This document shows positions 8,849 to 17,106 of a DNA stretch of 64,000 nucleotides, one piece after another. The number at the start of each line of letters is the position of its first letter. The stretch's first letter is position 1. This DNA comes from JABDPF01 sp036351055. GTDB lineage: Bacteria > Pseudomonadota > Gammaproteobacteria > Xanthomonadales > SZUA-36. The notes beneath the pieces were generated by a model. That model saw only the letters and a program-made list of their open reading frames with translations. It was not told where the DNA came from and made no database searches. The DNA is taken from assembly GCA_036351055.1 (NCBI GenBank), contig JAZBOH010000137.1, forward strand, positions 48,875-112,874, given 5' to 3'. The position numbers were made by a program, and so were the translations under genes.

Positions 8849-11206
8849 ATGAACTTCAGGATACTGACAATACTGACCGGCCTCTTTTTGTGCGCCAGCG
8901 TGATGGCTGTTGAGTACCCTGCGCTGAGCGACGTCCGCCTGCTCGAAAGCCCCTTCAAACAGGCCCAGGACCGCAACATCGAATACGTGATGGCGATGCA
9001 GCCGGACCGGCTGCTGGCGCCCTACCTGGCAGAAGCGGGGCTCGAGCCGCGCGCAAAAAAATACGGCAACTGGGAGAGTTCCGGCCTGGGTGGCCACATT
9101 GGCGGGCATTACCTTAGCGCGCTCAGCATGGCCTGGGCCGCCACCGGCCGCGAGGACGTCAAGCAACGCCTCGATTACATGCTGGGTGAACTGCGGCGGG
9201 CCCAGCTGGCGAACGGGGATGGTTACCTCGGTGGTGTGCCCGGCGGGCAACAGCTGTGGGCCGAACTGGCGGCCGGCGACGTGCGCGCCGACCTGTTCGA
9301 CCTGAACGGCTACTGGGTTCCCTGGTACAACCTGCACAAGACGTTTTCCGGCCTGCGCGACGCCTGGCTGTTCACCGGCAATCCGCTGGCCCGCACGATG
9401 CTGGTCGAGTGGGCGGACTGGGCAGCCGGGCTGGTTTCAAAGCTCGACGATGAGCAGCTGCAAACCATGCTGCTTACCGAGCATGGCGGCATGAACGAGG
9501 TGTTCGCCGACGTGGCCGGCATCACCGGTGAACAACGTTACCTGGACGTGGCGCGGCGTTTTTCCCATCGCCTGCTGCTGGAACCCCTGCTACGGGGCGA
9601 AGACCGTCTTACCGGGTTGCATGCCAATACCCAGATTCCCAAGGTGGTGGGTTTCCAGGCCATTGCGCAGTCGGCGGACGACCCGGCCTGGCACGGAGCG
9701 GCGAGGTATTTCTGGGACACGGTCGTCAATGAGCGCAGTGTCGCCATCGGCGGAAACAGCGTGCGCGAACACTTCCAAGACAAAAACGATTTTTCGCCGA
9801 TGGTGGAAGAGGTTGAAGGGCCCGAGACCTGCAATACCTACAACATGCTCAAGCTGACGCGCCTCTTATACCGGGCCGAGCCCCGGCCTGAATATGCCGA
9901 CTATTACGAGCGCGCCCTGTACAACCACATCCTGTCATCGCAGGACCCGGCCACCGGCGGCCTGGTCTATTTCACGGCCATGCGGCCGCAACACTACCGC
10001 GTTTATTCGCAGGTACACGAGGCCATGTGGTGCTGCGTCGGTTCGGGCATCGAAAACCACGTGAAATACGGCGAGTTCATCTACGCTGCCGACGGCGCTG
10101 AACTGCTCGTCAACCTGTTTATCCCGTCGCGCCTTGACTGGCCCGAAAAAGGTCTGAAGCTGCGCCAGGTCAACCGTTTTCCCGACCGCCCGGAGACTCA
10201 GCTTGTATTCGAAGCGGACGTCGAATCCATTCTGAAATTACGTTATCCGAACTGGGCGGTCGGGACTCCTGTTCTCAGGATCAACGGAGAAACGCAGGAA
10301 GTGTTGGCCGGCGCCGACGGCTATATCCGCCTTGAGCGCAGCTGGAAGAAGGGCGACACGGTATCGCTGCAGTTGCCGATGGAGACCCGGCTGGAGCAAA
10401 TGCCGGGCGGGGAGAACTGGTTCGCGGTTCTTTATGGCCCCGTCGTATTGGCGGCAGCGACACCACCGTTGCAAAACGAATCGCTGGATTTTTACGCGGA
10501 CGGCAGCCGCATGGGCCATATCGCCGGTGGTGCGATGTGCCCGCTGGAGCAAACGCCGGTGTTTGTATCCGACAAGCCCGATTTTGCTGACCGGTTCGAA
10601 CGCATCGAGGGCGGGCAACTGCGTTTCCGCTTCACGGGCGGTGCCGGGCTGGAAGCACTCGAGGCCTGGGAACTGATTCCGTTCTTTCGGCTTCACCGGT
10701 CCCGTTACGTGCTCTACTGGCCGTTCAGCACGCCCGGGCAATTGCACGCGCGGCAGGAGGCCGTCCGCCTGGAAGAAGCCGCACGGCTCGAGTTAGAGCA
10801 GTTAACTGTCGACACGGTAGCCCCGGGTGAGCAGCAACCCGAGGTGGAGCACGAGTTCGAGGCTGTTGACTCCGAGGCGGGCGTCAATTTTGGTCGCCAC
10901 TGGCGCCATGCTGCCGGCTGGTTTGCATACACCCTGAACGACCCGGAAGGTGCAGGCCGGATTTTGCGTATCGACTACTGGGGTGCTGATGCCGGCCGCA
11001 ACTTCAGCATCGAAATGAACGGCGTGCTGCTTGCCGAGGTCAGCCTGAGCGGCGAGCACGGAGCACAGTTCGTATCGGTGGATTACCCCGTGCCGGCCGA
11101 GGCGCTCGCCGCCGGCAAGGGCGGCAAACACAGGCTGCGCTTCGTCGCCGGGGAGGGCTCACTTGCCGGTGGCATCTATGGCGTCCGTCTCCTGCGCAGC
11201 GAGTGA
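8849..11206 (+). CDS. GH127 beta-L-arabinofuranosidase, exported
   Basis: A 785-residue protein of the former DUF1680 family. It hydrolyses beta-L-arabinofuranosyl bonds, such as those of extensin-type or pectic side chains, with a cysteine nucleophile held by zinc. The zinc site is complete: E326 and C328 in GPETCNTYNM, and C395-C396 in MWCCVGSG; the first of the two adjacent cysteines is the nucleophile by analogy with the bifidobacterial enzyme HypBA1. A glutamate upstream (possibly E307 in VREHFQ) may be the acid/base. Residues 1-20 form a signal peptide ending in VMA, so it is periplasmic. A C-terminal beta-sandwich extends beyond the alpha/alpha barrel (from about residue 560). It starts 30 bases after the cytoplasmic GH43, in the same transcript. 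Confidence 0.9.
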   Translation: MNFRILTILTGLFLCASVMAVEYPALSDVRLLESPFKQAQDRNIEYVMAMQPDRLLAPYLAEAGLEPRAKKYGNWESSGLGGHIGGHYLSALSMAWAATGREDVKQRLDYMLGELRRAQLANGDGYLGGVPGGQQLWAELAAGDVRADLFDLNGYWVPWYNLHKTFSGLRDAWLFTGNPLARTMLVEWADWAAGLVSKLDDEQLQTMLLTEHGGMNEVFADVAGITGEQRYLDVARRFSHRLLLEPLLRGEDRLTGLHANTQIPKVVGFQAIAQSADDPAWHGAARYFWDTVVNERSVAIGGNSVREHFQDKNDFSPMVEEVEGPETCNTYNMLKLTRLLYRAEPRPEYADYYERALYNHILSSQDPATGGLVYFTAMRPQHYRVYSQVHEAMWCCVGSGIENHVKYGEFIYAADGAELLVNLFIPSRLDWPEKGLKLRQVNRFPDRPETQLVFEADVESILKLRYPNWAVGTPVLRINGETQEVLAGADGYIRLERSWKKGDTVSLQLPMETRLEQMPGGENWFAVLYGPVVLAAATPPLQNESLDFYADGSRMGHIAGGAMCPLEQTPVFVSDKPDFADRFERIEGGQLRFRFTGGAGLEALEAWELIPFFRLHRSRYVLYWPFSTPGQLHARQEAVRLEEAARLELEQLTVDTVAPGEQQPEVEHEFEAVDSEAGVNFGRHWRHAAGWFAYTLNDPEGAGRILRIDYWGADAGRNFSIEMNGVLLAEVSLSGEHGAQFVSVDYPVPAEALAAGKGGKHRLRFVAGEGSLAGGIYGVRLLRSE

Positions 11207-11218
11207 GACCATTGCTTT

Positions 11219-12241
11219 TCAGTCGTTCTCCCCGGGCCTGAAGTCCGGGAATCCGTTATCGTCCCAGTGCAGTACCCGCGCCCTTGCGTGCCGGTTTGGA
11301 TCGGTCAACGGCGTGCCGATCAAATCGCGGTAATCGCGGCTGTGGTAGATCATCAGGTCGGTTTTGCCGTCTTCAGCGATGGTGAAGCTGTTGTGGCCCG
11401 GGCCGTAACGCCCCAGTGACTCGTCACTGGTAAATACCGGTTCGGGCAGCTTGTGCCAACTGGCCGGGTCCATCAGGTCCGCATGCTCGTCCGCCCACAG
11501 CAGACCCATCGCGTAGCGGTGGTCGGTGGCGCTGGCGGAGTAGGTGAGGAACACCCTGCCGTTGCGGATGATGACGGCTGCGCCCTCGTTGACCTTGTAG
11601 CCCAGGCGCTCCCAATCCAGCAACGGTTCACTGATGATGGCAACTTCCTGCCGGATACTGACCGGGCTATCCATTTCGGCGATGAGCAGGGCCGAGTTGT
11701 AGCTGCGGTCACGGTCCATCTGCGCCCACAGCAGGTAACGTTTGCCGCGGTGCTCGAAGGAAGTCGCGTCCAGCGAGAAGCTGTCCCAGGGCGTCCTGAT
11801 CTGACCCTCTTCCACCCACTCCCCGGTCATCGGGTCGTCATTGGCGTTGGACAGCACATACATACGGATACTGAAACGCCTTGCCACGTCACCAGCCGCG
11901 AAATAGATATACCACTTGCCGTCGATCCGGTGTAGCTCCGGCGCCCAGATATTGGCGCTCATCGGGCCGGACTCCCTCATGCGCCAGACCGTGACGGGCT
12001 CGGCCAGCTTCAGGTCGTTCAGGCGGCAGGCCTGGCGCAGCTCGATACGGTCGAATTCCGGCGCGGTGCCGATAAACCAGTAGCAACCGGTGCTTTCGTC
12101 ACGGTGGATCCAGGGGTCGGCGCGTTGCAGGACGATCGGGTTGTCCAGGTTCAGGGAATCGGCCGTTGCTGCAAGGCTTGTGCATGCCAGGAACAGGAGT
12201 ATCAGCGTCTTCAAACGGTCCAGGGAACGTGCTGTGGTCAT
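11219..12241 (-). CDS. GH43 exo-alpha-L-arabinofuranosidase-type enzyme, exported
   Basis: Paralogue of the cytoplasmic GH43 at 7871, with the same RADPWI, LDATSF and VNEGAA motifs (D42, D158, E219) and the same SASATD and GPGHNSFT segments. Here a signal peptide precedes the domain (hydrophobic run then LAATADS), so it acts in the periplasm. I chose the ATG at 12241 although the frame stays open to 12328: the internal start begins directly with the signal peptide, and the upstream extension would run through the operator at 12277-12290. The protein is then 340 residues. It is convergent with the GH127 gene (12 bases between stops) and divergent from the endo-arabinanase at 12358. Confidence 0.85.
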   Translation of the reverse strand: MTTARSLDRLKTLILLFLACTSLAATADSLNLDNPIVLQRADPWIHRDESTGCYWFIGTAPEFDRIELRQACRLNDLKLAEPVTVWRMRESGPMSANIWAPELHRIDGKWYIYFAAGDVARRFSIRMYVLSNANDDPMTGEWVEEGQIRTPWDSFSLDATSFEHRGKRYLLWAQMDRDRSYNSALLIAEMDSPVSIRQEVAIISEPLLDWERLGYKVNEGAAVIIRNGRVFLTYSASATDHRYAMGLLWADEHADLMDPASWHKLPEPVFTSDESLGRYGPGHNSFTIAEDGKTDLMIYHSRDYRDLIGTPLTDPNRHARARVLHWDDNGFPDFRPGEND

Positions 12242-12276
12242 TTCTGTGAACACCCCTACAATTTTCCAGTATGGAT

Positions 12277-12290
12277 AGTTAGCGCTACCA
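12277..12290. promoter_or_regulatory. LacI-family operator between divergent GH43 genes
   Basis: AGTTAGCGCTACCA, read on the other strand as TGGTAGCGCTAACT, matches 7 of the 8 fixed positions of TGNNANCGNTNNCA. Its core AGCGCT is symmetric. It is 35 bases from the start of the leftward GH43 and 67 bases from the start of the rightward endo-arabinanase, so it could control both. Confidence 0.65.
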
Positions 12291-12357
12291 TTTTGCAGTA
12301 TTATCGTACTTTCCGGGCTGTTTTGCACAGCCAGTTCATTGCAAAGGGAATATTCAA

Positions 12358-13371
12358 ATGGTCAACAGAGCAATCGCCATCCTCGCAGCCCTCGTCGTTT
12401 CCTGCAGCAGCGCCCTGGCCATACAGGTCGAGGTTCACGACCCCGTGATGGCGCAGGAAGGTGATTTCTATTATGTCTTCAGCACCGGGCCCGGGCTGAC
12501 GATGTACCAGTCCACGGACCGGGTTAACTGGAAACGCATCGGGCGGATCTTCGAAACCGAACCGGATTGGGCGCAGGACGTGGCGCCCGGTTTCAACGGC
12601 CACCTGTGGGCGCCTGACATCATCGAGAAAGACGGGAAATTCTACGTCTACTACTCCGTGTCGGCGTTTGGCAAGAACACCTCCGGAATGGGGGTGACGG
12701 TGAGTGAAACACTGGACCCCGAATCACCGGATTACGGCTGGAAGGACCAGGGGCTCGTGTTGCAGTCTGTGCCCAACCGTGACCACTGGAACGCCATTGA
12801 CCCCGCCATCGTGCAGGACGATGCCGGCCAGTACTGGATGAGTTTCGGTTCCTTCTGGCAAGGCCTGAAGCTGGTCAAACTGGATCCCTCGCTGACGCGG
12901 GTCGCCGAGCCCCAGGAATGGTACAGCCTGGCGAAGCGTCCCGGTGACCCGGCAAAGCCCGACGCCGCTCCCGGCACAGGCGCGATTGAAGCCCCCTATA
13001 TTTTTCGCAAGGGGGGCTGGTACTACCTGTTCGTTTCCTTTGACCTGTGTTGCCGCAAAGGAGACAGCACTTACAAGATCATGGTGGGCCGCTCGAAGTC
13101 GGTGACCGGGCCATACCTGGACCGCGACGGGCAATCCATGCTCGAAGGCGGCGGAACGCTGGTGCTGGAAGGCAATCAAAACTGGGTAGCCCTGGGTCAC
13201 AACTCGGCTTATACCTTCGACGGTCAGGACTGGCTGGTTTTTCACGCCTACGAGTCCGCCGACAACTACCTGCAGAAACTGCGGATCCTGCCGATTGCCT
13301 GGGACGAGGGCTGGCCCGTGGTCAATCCGGCTGACCTGGACCGACTCACCACGAAACTCATTGAAGAATAG
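12358..13371 (+). CDS. GH43 endo-1,5-alpha-L-arabinanase, exported, single domain
   Basis: A 337-residue exported GH43. Signal peptide is residues 1-20 (ending SSALA). The triad is D28 in VHDPVM, D148 in NAIDPA and E211 in GAIEAPYI. The spacing (120 then 63 residues) equals that of Cellvibrio japonicus Arb43A (D38, D158, E221), which supports an arabinanase call. The sequence VHDPVMAQEGDFYYVFSTG is also of that type. It would work with the larger two-domain endo-arabinanase at 4750; one may prefer debranched or shorter arabinan. The next gene begins 10 bases after its stop and is co-transcribed. Confidence 0.9.
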   Translation: MVNRAIAILAALVVSCSSALAIQVEVHDPVMAQEGDFYYVFSTGPGLTMYQSTDRVNWKRIGRIFETEPDWAQDVAPGFNGHLWAPDIIEKDGKFYVYYSVSAFGKNTSGMGVTVSETLDPESPDYGWKDQGLVLQSVPNRDHWNAIDPAIVQDDAGQYWMSFGSFWQGLKLVKLDPSLTRVAEPQEWYSLAKRPGDPAKPDAAPGTGAIEAPYIFRKGGWYYLFVSFDLCCRKGDSTYKIMVGRSKSVTGPYLDRDGQSMLEGGGTLVLEGNQNWVALGHNSAYTFDGQDWLVFHAYESADNYLQKLRILPIAWDEGWPVVNPADLDRLTTKLIEE

Positions 13372-13380
13372 GCTGGAGCC

Positions 13381-14391
13381 ATGAAAAAAATCCTGATTCT
13401 GTTGGCGCTCGGTAGCGCAGTATCCGCCTCCTCCGTCGCGGCAAAAAACCCCCTGTTCGAGCACGTTTTCACCGCCGATGCGGCCGCGCTGGTGCAGGGC
13501 GATACCGTGTACCTGTACACGGGTCACGACCAGGCGCCCAACAACGATGTGTTCTTCCAGATGCACGACTGGCTGGTGTTCTCGTCCCAGGACATGAAGA
13601 ACTGGACGGAGCACGGGCCGATCATGCGCGCGACCGATTTCAGCTGGGCCACCGGTGATGCCTGGGCATCGCACATGGTCGAGAAGGATGGAACGTACTA
13701 TTTTTATACAACGGTTCGTCACAACGCTTCACACCCGGGTTTCGCGGTCGGCGTGGCCTCTTCGAATTCTCCGACCGGCCCCTTTACCGATGCCCGTGGT
13801 TCGGCCCTGGTGACCAACGACATGACCACGCAGACCTCGATCGACTGGGATGATATCGACCCGGCGGCCTTTATCGAGGAAAATGGCGACGCATACCTGT
13901 TCTGGGGCAACTCGGTGCCAAAGTACGTGAAACTGGCCGGCAACATGACCGAACTGGACGGCGAGATCCAGGTCATCGACATCCCGAATTTCACCGAAGC
14001 GTTGTGGGTGCACAAAAAAGGTTCTAACTATTACCTTTCATACGCCTGCTATTTCCCGGAAAAAATCTGCTACGCGATGAGCGACAGCATCCACGGACCC
14101 TGGAAGCCGATGGACATACTGAACGAGGTGGCGGGTAATACCGAAACCAACCACCAGTCCATTATCGAGTTCAAGGGCCGCGATTACTTTATCTACCACA
14201 CCGGCGCGGTGCCGCCGCGCAACGGCCAGCCCAGTGGCGGCCGCTTCAGGCGCTCGGTGTCGATCGATCCGCTGTATTACAACGAAGACGGCTCACTGCA
14301 GCGGGTGATCATGACGACCGAAGGGGTGGACCAGGCGAAGAAAAAGAAACGGTGTAAGTGTGTGGGTAACACGTGCCGCTATTACGATTGA
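13381..14391 (+). CDS. GH43 glycosidase with Lys/Cys-rich C-terminal tail, exported
   Basis: A 336-residue GH43 with a signal peptide (residues 1-21, ending SVAA). The triad is probably D33 in FTADAAAL, D160 in DDIDPAAF and E206 in FTEALWV. The motif set (LYTGHDQAP, WASHMVEKDGTYYFY) is that of GH43 enzymes called beta-xylosidase or alpha-L-arabinofuranosidase; the arabinan context favours the latter. The last 17 residues are unusual, with five lysines, then three cysteines (KKKKRCKCVGNTC), after the natural end of the propeller. The gene follows the endo-arabinanase by 9 bases and ends 8 bases before a REP-like palindrome. Confidence 0.83.
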   Translation: MKKILILLALGSAVSASSVAAKNPLFEHVFTADAAALVQGDTVYLYTGHDQAPNNDVFFQMHDWLVFSSQDMKNWTEHGPIMRATDFSWATGDAWASHMVEKDGTYYFYTTVRHNASHPGFAVGVASSNSPTGPFTDARGSALVTNDMTTQTSIDWDDIDPAAFIEENGDAYLFWGNSVPKYVKLAGNMTELDGEIQVIDIPNFTEALWVHKKGSNYYLSYACYFPEKICYAMSDSIHGPWKPMDILNEVAGNTETNHQSIIEFKGRDYFIYHTGAVPPRNGQPSGGRFRRSVSIDPLYYNEDGSLQRVIMTTEGVDQAKKKKRCKCVGNTCRYYD

Positions 14392-14398
14392 AAAACCA

Positions 14399-14423
14399 GG
14401 GTCAGGTTCGCGGAACCTGACCC
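14399..14423. repeat. REP-like palindrome, copy 1
   Basis: GGGTCAGGTTC and its exact complement form an 11-bp stem around a GCG loop. A near-identical copy lies at 16032-16058; the two flank the exported GH51 gene. Palindromes with this sequence are known as dispersed repeats in several gammaproteobacteria, where they go with REP-associated tyrosine transposases. Here it also sits between convergent genes and may stop transcription, though no T-tract follows. Confidence 0.8.
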
Positions 14424-14437
14424 CATTGTTTGCAAGC

Positions 14438-15997
14438 CTATCTGATCTTTATCACGGTAACGGACTTGGCGGGCAGTTCCAGCTTCAGCGTACCAGCGTC
14501 CAGGACGACCTCGATACCGGTGGGAGTCACGTTCTCTGGCTCATCAAAGGTATTGTGTGCGTCCATTGCGGCCGCGGTCAGCATCCTGCCGACAGCAGTT
14601 TCCGCATCGAACCCATCGATTCTTACATCGATGGTCATGGCGTCGGCTGGATCCAGGTTGACCAGGGCCAGCACCAGCTGGCCGTCCGCTGTTCTTGCGG
14701 CTGAGGCGGAAACGGTCGGCACGCTGACGTCACCCAGCGTATAGTCCGGTACCTTGCCCAGGCTGAGCGGGATGAAGCGTGCGTCCTGGAATGGCCGGTA
14801 CATCTCGAAAGCGTGGTAGGTGGGCGTCAGGATCATTTTCTCGCCTTCGGTCAGCACCACGGCCTGCAGCACGTTCACGGTCTGAGCGATATTGGCCATA
14901 TGCAAGCGCCGGGTGTGCTGGTGGAAGATATTGAAGTTCAGCGCCGCCACCACCGCGTCACGCAGGCTGTTCTGCTGGTACAGGAAGCCGGGTTCGTGAC
15001 CTTCCTCCGGGTCGTACCAGGTCCCCCATTCATCCAGGTACAGGCCGACCCTACCTTCCGGGTCGTGCTTATCGAGCACGGCCTCGTTGACGGACAGGTG
15101 TGCGTCGATCTTCATGGTGTTGTGCAGGGTGGAGATCCATTCCTGTTCGGGGAAGCCGGTCGAATGGCCCTTTTTCGGCCAGTTACCGGTCGGCAGTGTG
15201 TAGTAGTGGTGGCTGATGCCGTCGATGCCCCGGCGCACACCGGATGCCAGGGCCTCGGTCCAGTCGGTTCTGTGGTCGCTGCCCCCGCTGGCCACGCGTT
15301 TCGGTTGATTGCCTTGCGGCGCCTTGAGGAAAGTCGCGTAACGCTTGTAGAGGTCGGTGTAATACTCCGGCGTCATATGGCCGCCGCAGCCCCAGGTTTC
15401 GTTTCCGACGCCCCAGAACTGGACTTTCCAGGGCTCTTCGCGCCCGTTGGCCCGGCGCAAATTGGCCAGTTCGGTATTGCCGTCGGCTGTTATGTACTCC
15501 AGCCACTGGGCCATTTCACGCGGCGTCGCGCTGCCGATGTTGCCGGCCACATAAGCCTCGCTGCCGAGCATTTCAACCAGTTCAAAAAACTCATGGGTGC
15601 CGAATGCGTTGGTCTCGTCGACCCAGCCCCAGTGGGTGTTGATGCGCACCGGCCGCTGCTCGCGCGGCCCGATACCGTCACGCCAGTTGTATTCGTCGGC
15701 GAAACAGCCTCCGGGCCAGCGGATAACCGGGATCTGCAGATGCTTGAGCGCGGCGACCACGTCGTCGCGGAAGCCGTTGGTATTGGGGATTTCCGAATCC
15801 TCGCCGACCCAGATGCCCTCGTAGATGCCCCGGCCCAGGTGTTCGGCAAACTGGCCGTACAGGTAACGGCTGATGGTGTCGCCGGGCTGGTCGGCCTGGA
15901 TGGTCAGTTCGAGCGTATCGGCGAGGGCGGGATTGGAAAGGCCGGTCAGAAGGGTGATGGAAGCGGCCAGGCTGGCTAACTTGATGTTTCTGTTCAT
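14438..15997 (-). CDS. GH51 alpha-L-arabinofuranosidase, exported
   Basis: A 519-residue retaining arabinofuranosidase with a signal peptide (residues 1-26, cleaved after PALA), so it acts in the periplasm. The acid/base is E200 in WGVGNETWG and the nucleophile is E323 in YLDEWGTWY. The C-terminal beta-domain ends in ELPAKSVTVIKIR, as is usual for the family. AGAGGA lies eight bases upstream of the ATG. Exported GH51 enzymes of this type remove arabinose side chains from arabinan or arabinoxylan. The gene is flanked on each side by one copy of a REP-like palindrome. Confidence 0.92.
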   Translation of the reverse strand: MNRNIKLASLAASITLLTGLSNPALADTLELTIQADQPGDTISRYLYGQFAEHLGRGIYEGIWVGEDSEIPNTNGFRDDVVAALKHLQIPVIRWPGGCFADEYNWRDGIGPREQRPVRINTHWGWVDETNAFGTHEFFELVEMLGSEAYVAGNIGSATPREMAQWLEYITADGNTELANLRRANGREEPWKVQFWGVGNETWGCGGHMTPEYYTDLYKRYATFLKAPQGNQPKRVASGGSDHRTDWTEALASGVRRGIDGISHHYYTLPTGNWPKKGHSTGFPEQEWISTLHNTMKIDAHLSVNEAVLDKHDPEGRVGLYLDEWGTWYDPEEGHEPGFLYQQNSLRDAVVAALNFNIFHQHTRRLHMANIAQTVNVLQAVVLTEGEKMILTPTYHAFEMYRPFQDARFIPLSLGKVPDYTLGDVSVPTVSASAARTADGQLVLALVNLDPADAMTIDVRIDGFDAETAVGRMLTAAAMDAHNTFDEPENVTPTGIEVVLDAGTLKLELPAKSVTVIKIR

Positions 15998-16031
15998 AAT
16001 TAATTCCTCTTAAAACCGGGGGTCTAGAACC

Positions 16032-16058
16032 GGGGTCAGGTTCACAGAACCTGACCCC
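16032..16058. repeat. REP-like palindrome, copy 2
   Basis: GGGGTCAGGTTC and its exact complement form a 12-bp stem around an ACA loop. It matches copy 1 in both arms and in the following CATT, and differs only in the loop and one flanking base. It lies in the 79-base gap between the exported GH51 (34 bases from its start) and the upstream GH43 (18 bases from its stop). Confidence 0.82.
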
Positions 16059-16076
16059 ATTCATCACCCCATTCAT

Positions 16077-17093
16077 TTACTCCCCTGCGGGTACGGCCAA
16101 TTCGGTATCGCTGGATACCGGAACACCAAAATCCGGTGTGCCGTCTTCGTTCCAGGTAAATTTCTGGATGCGCGGGGTGCGGCCCATGTCGCAGACGTCA
16201 CTTTCCTTGTCATTGGCGTGGTAGACGATCCAGTCCTCGCTGCCATCGGGTGATTTGAAGAAGGTATTGTGTCCGGGCGCAAAAACGCCGTTGGCGTCTT
16301 CACGCTGGAATACAGGCTCCGGGTGCTTGGACCATGAATCCACGGCCAGCGGGTCACCGCCTGTGTAGGTCAGCATGCCCAGCTTGTAGTTGGGGCCCCA
16401 GCAGGCGCTGGCGGCGTAGATGATGAAGGTCTTGCCGTCGCGTTGCAGGGCGATGGGGCCCTCGTTGACCGTACCGTCCTGGCGTTCCCAGTCGAGTTCG
16501 GGTTTGGACAGGGTGGTCTCCTCGCTGATGGTTTGCCACGGGCTGCTCATCTCCTTGATGGCCAGGTCCTGGGTCTCGTTCCAGACGCTGTAGACGGCGT
16601 ACATCTTGCCGTCCAGTTGCAGCACGGTGCCATCCAGCGCGTTGCGTTCGACCAGCTTGCCCTTGTAGTGGTAGGGGCCCATCGGGTCGGTTCCTTCGCT
16701 TTCGATCACGTGCTGGAACTGGGTGCGCACGAAGTCGTCGCCAGCCGCGCCGCCGGTGTAATAGCCGTACCAGCGCGGGCCATTCGGACCGTCGAGCAGG
16801 AAAAACTCGGGTGCCCAGAAGTTGCAGCAGCGGTCCTCGGTCGAATCCTGAAAGATCTGCACCGGTTCGGCTTTCTTGATGCCGGCGATGCTGTCGGCCT
16901 TGCGCATGGTCAGGCCCAGGGAGTCGTCGCCCCAGGTCGTGGCGGCCAGATAGTAGGAGCCCTCGAAATAAGTCATCCAGGGGTCGGGTCCGCTGTCATT
17001 GAGCGGGTTGGTGAAGGTTGCCGGCGCCTCGGAGGCCAGCACGTGCCCGGCGAGCGCCAGGTTGCACAAGATCATCAGGAAAAGTCGTTTCAT
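16077..17093 (-). CDS. GH43 glycosidase, exported
   Basis: A 338-residue GH43 with a signal peptide (residues 1-20, ending GHVLA). The triad is D37 in GPDPWM, D154 in NALDGTVL and E211 in TVNEGPI. It shares the VNEGP and FAPGHNTF motifs with the exo-arabinofuranosidases at 7871 and 11219 but is more distant, so its linkage preference may differ. GAGG lies seven bases upstream of the ATG. It follows the GH97 gene by only 13 bases and is co-transcribed with it, so the two enzymes may act on the same side chain. Confidence 0.85.
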   Translation of the reverse strand: MKRLFLMILCNLALAGHVLASEAPATFTNPLNDSGPDPWMTYFEGSYYLAATTWGDDSLGLTMRKADSIAGIKKAEPVQIFQDSTEDRCCNFWAPEFFLLDGPNGPRWYGYYTGGAAGDDFVRTQFQHVIESEGTDPMGPYHYKGKLVERNALDGTVLQLDGKMYAVYSVWNETQDLAIKEMSSPWQTISEETTLSKPELDWERQDGTVNEGPIALQRDGKTFIIYAASACWGPNYKLGMLTYTGGDPLAVDSWSKHPEPVFQREDANGVFAPGHNTFFKSPDGSEDWIVYHANDKESDVCDMGRTPRIQKFTWNEDGTPDFGVPVSSDTELAVPAGE

Positions 17094-17106
17094 TTGAAAC
17101 CTCGTT

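Noticed and set aside
14813..15979. Open frame antisense to the exported GH51
   Set aside because: Covers the GH51 catalytic region on the other strand; no protein-like features.
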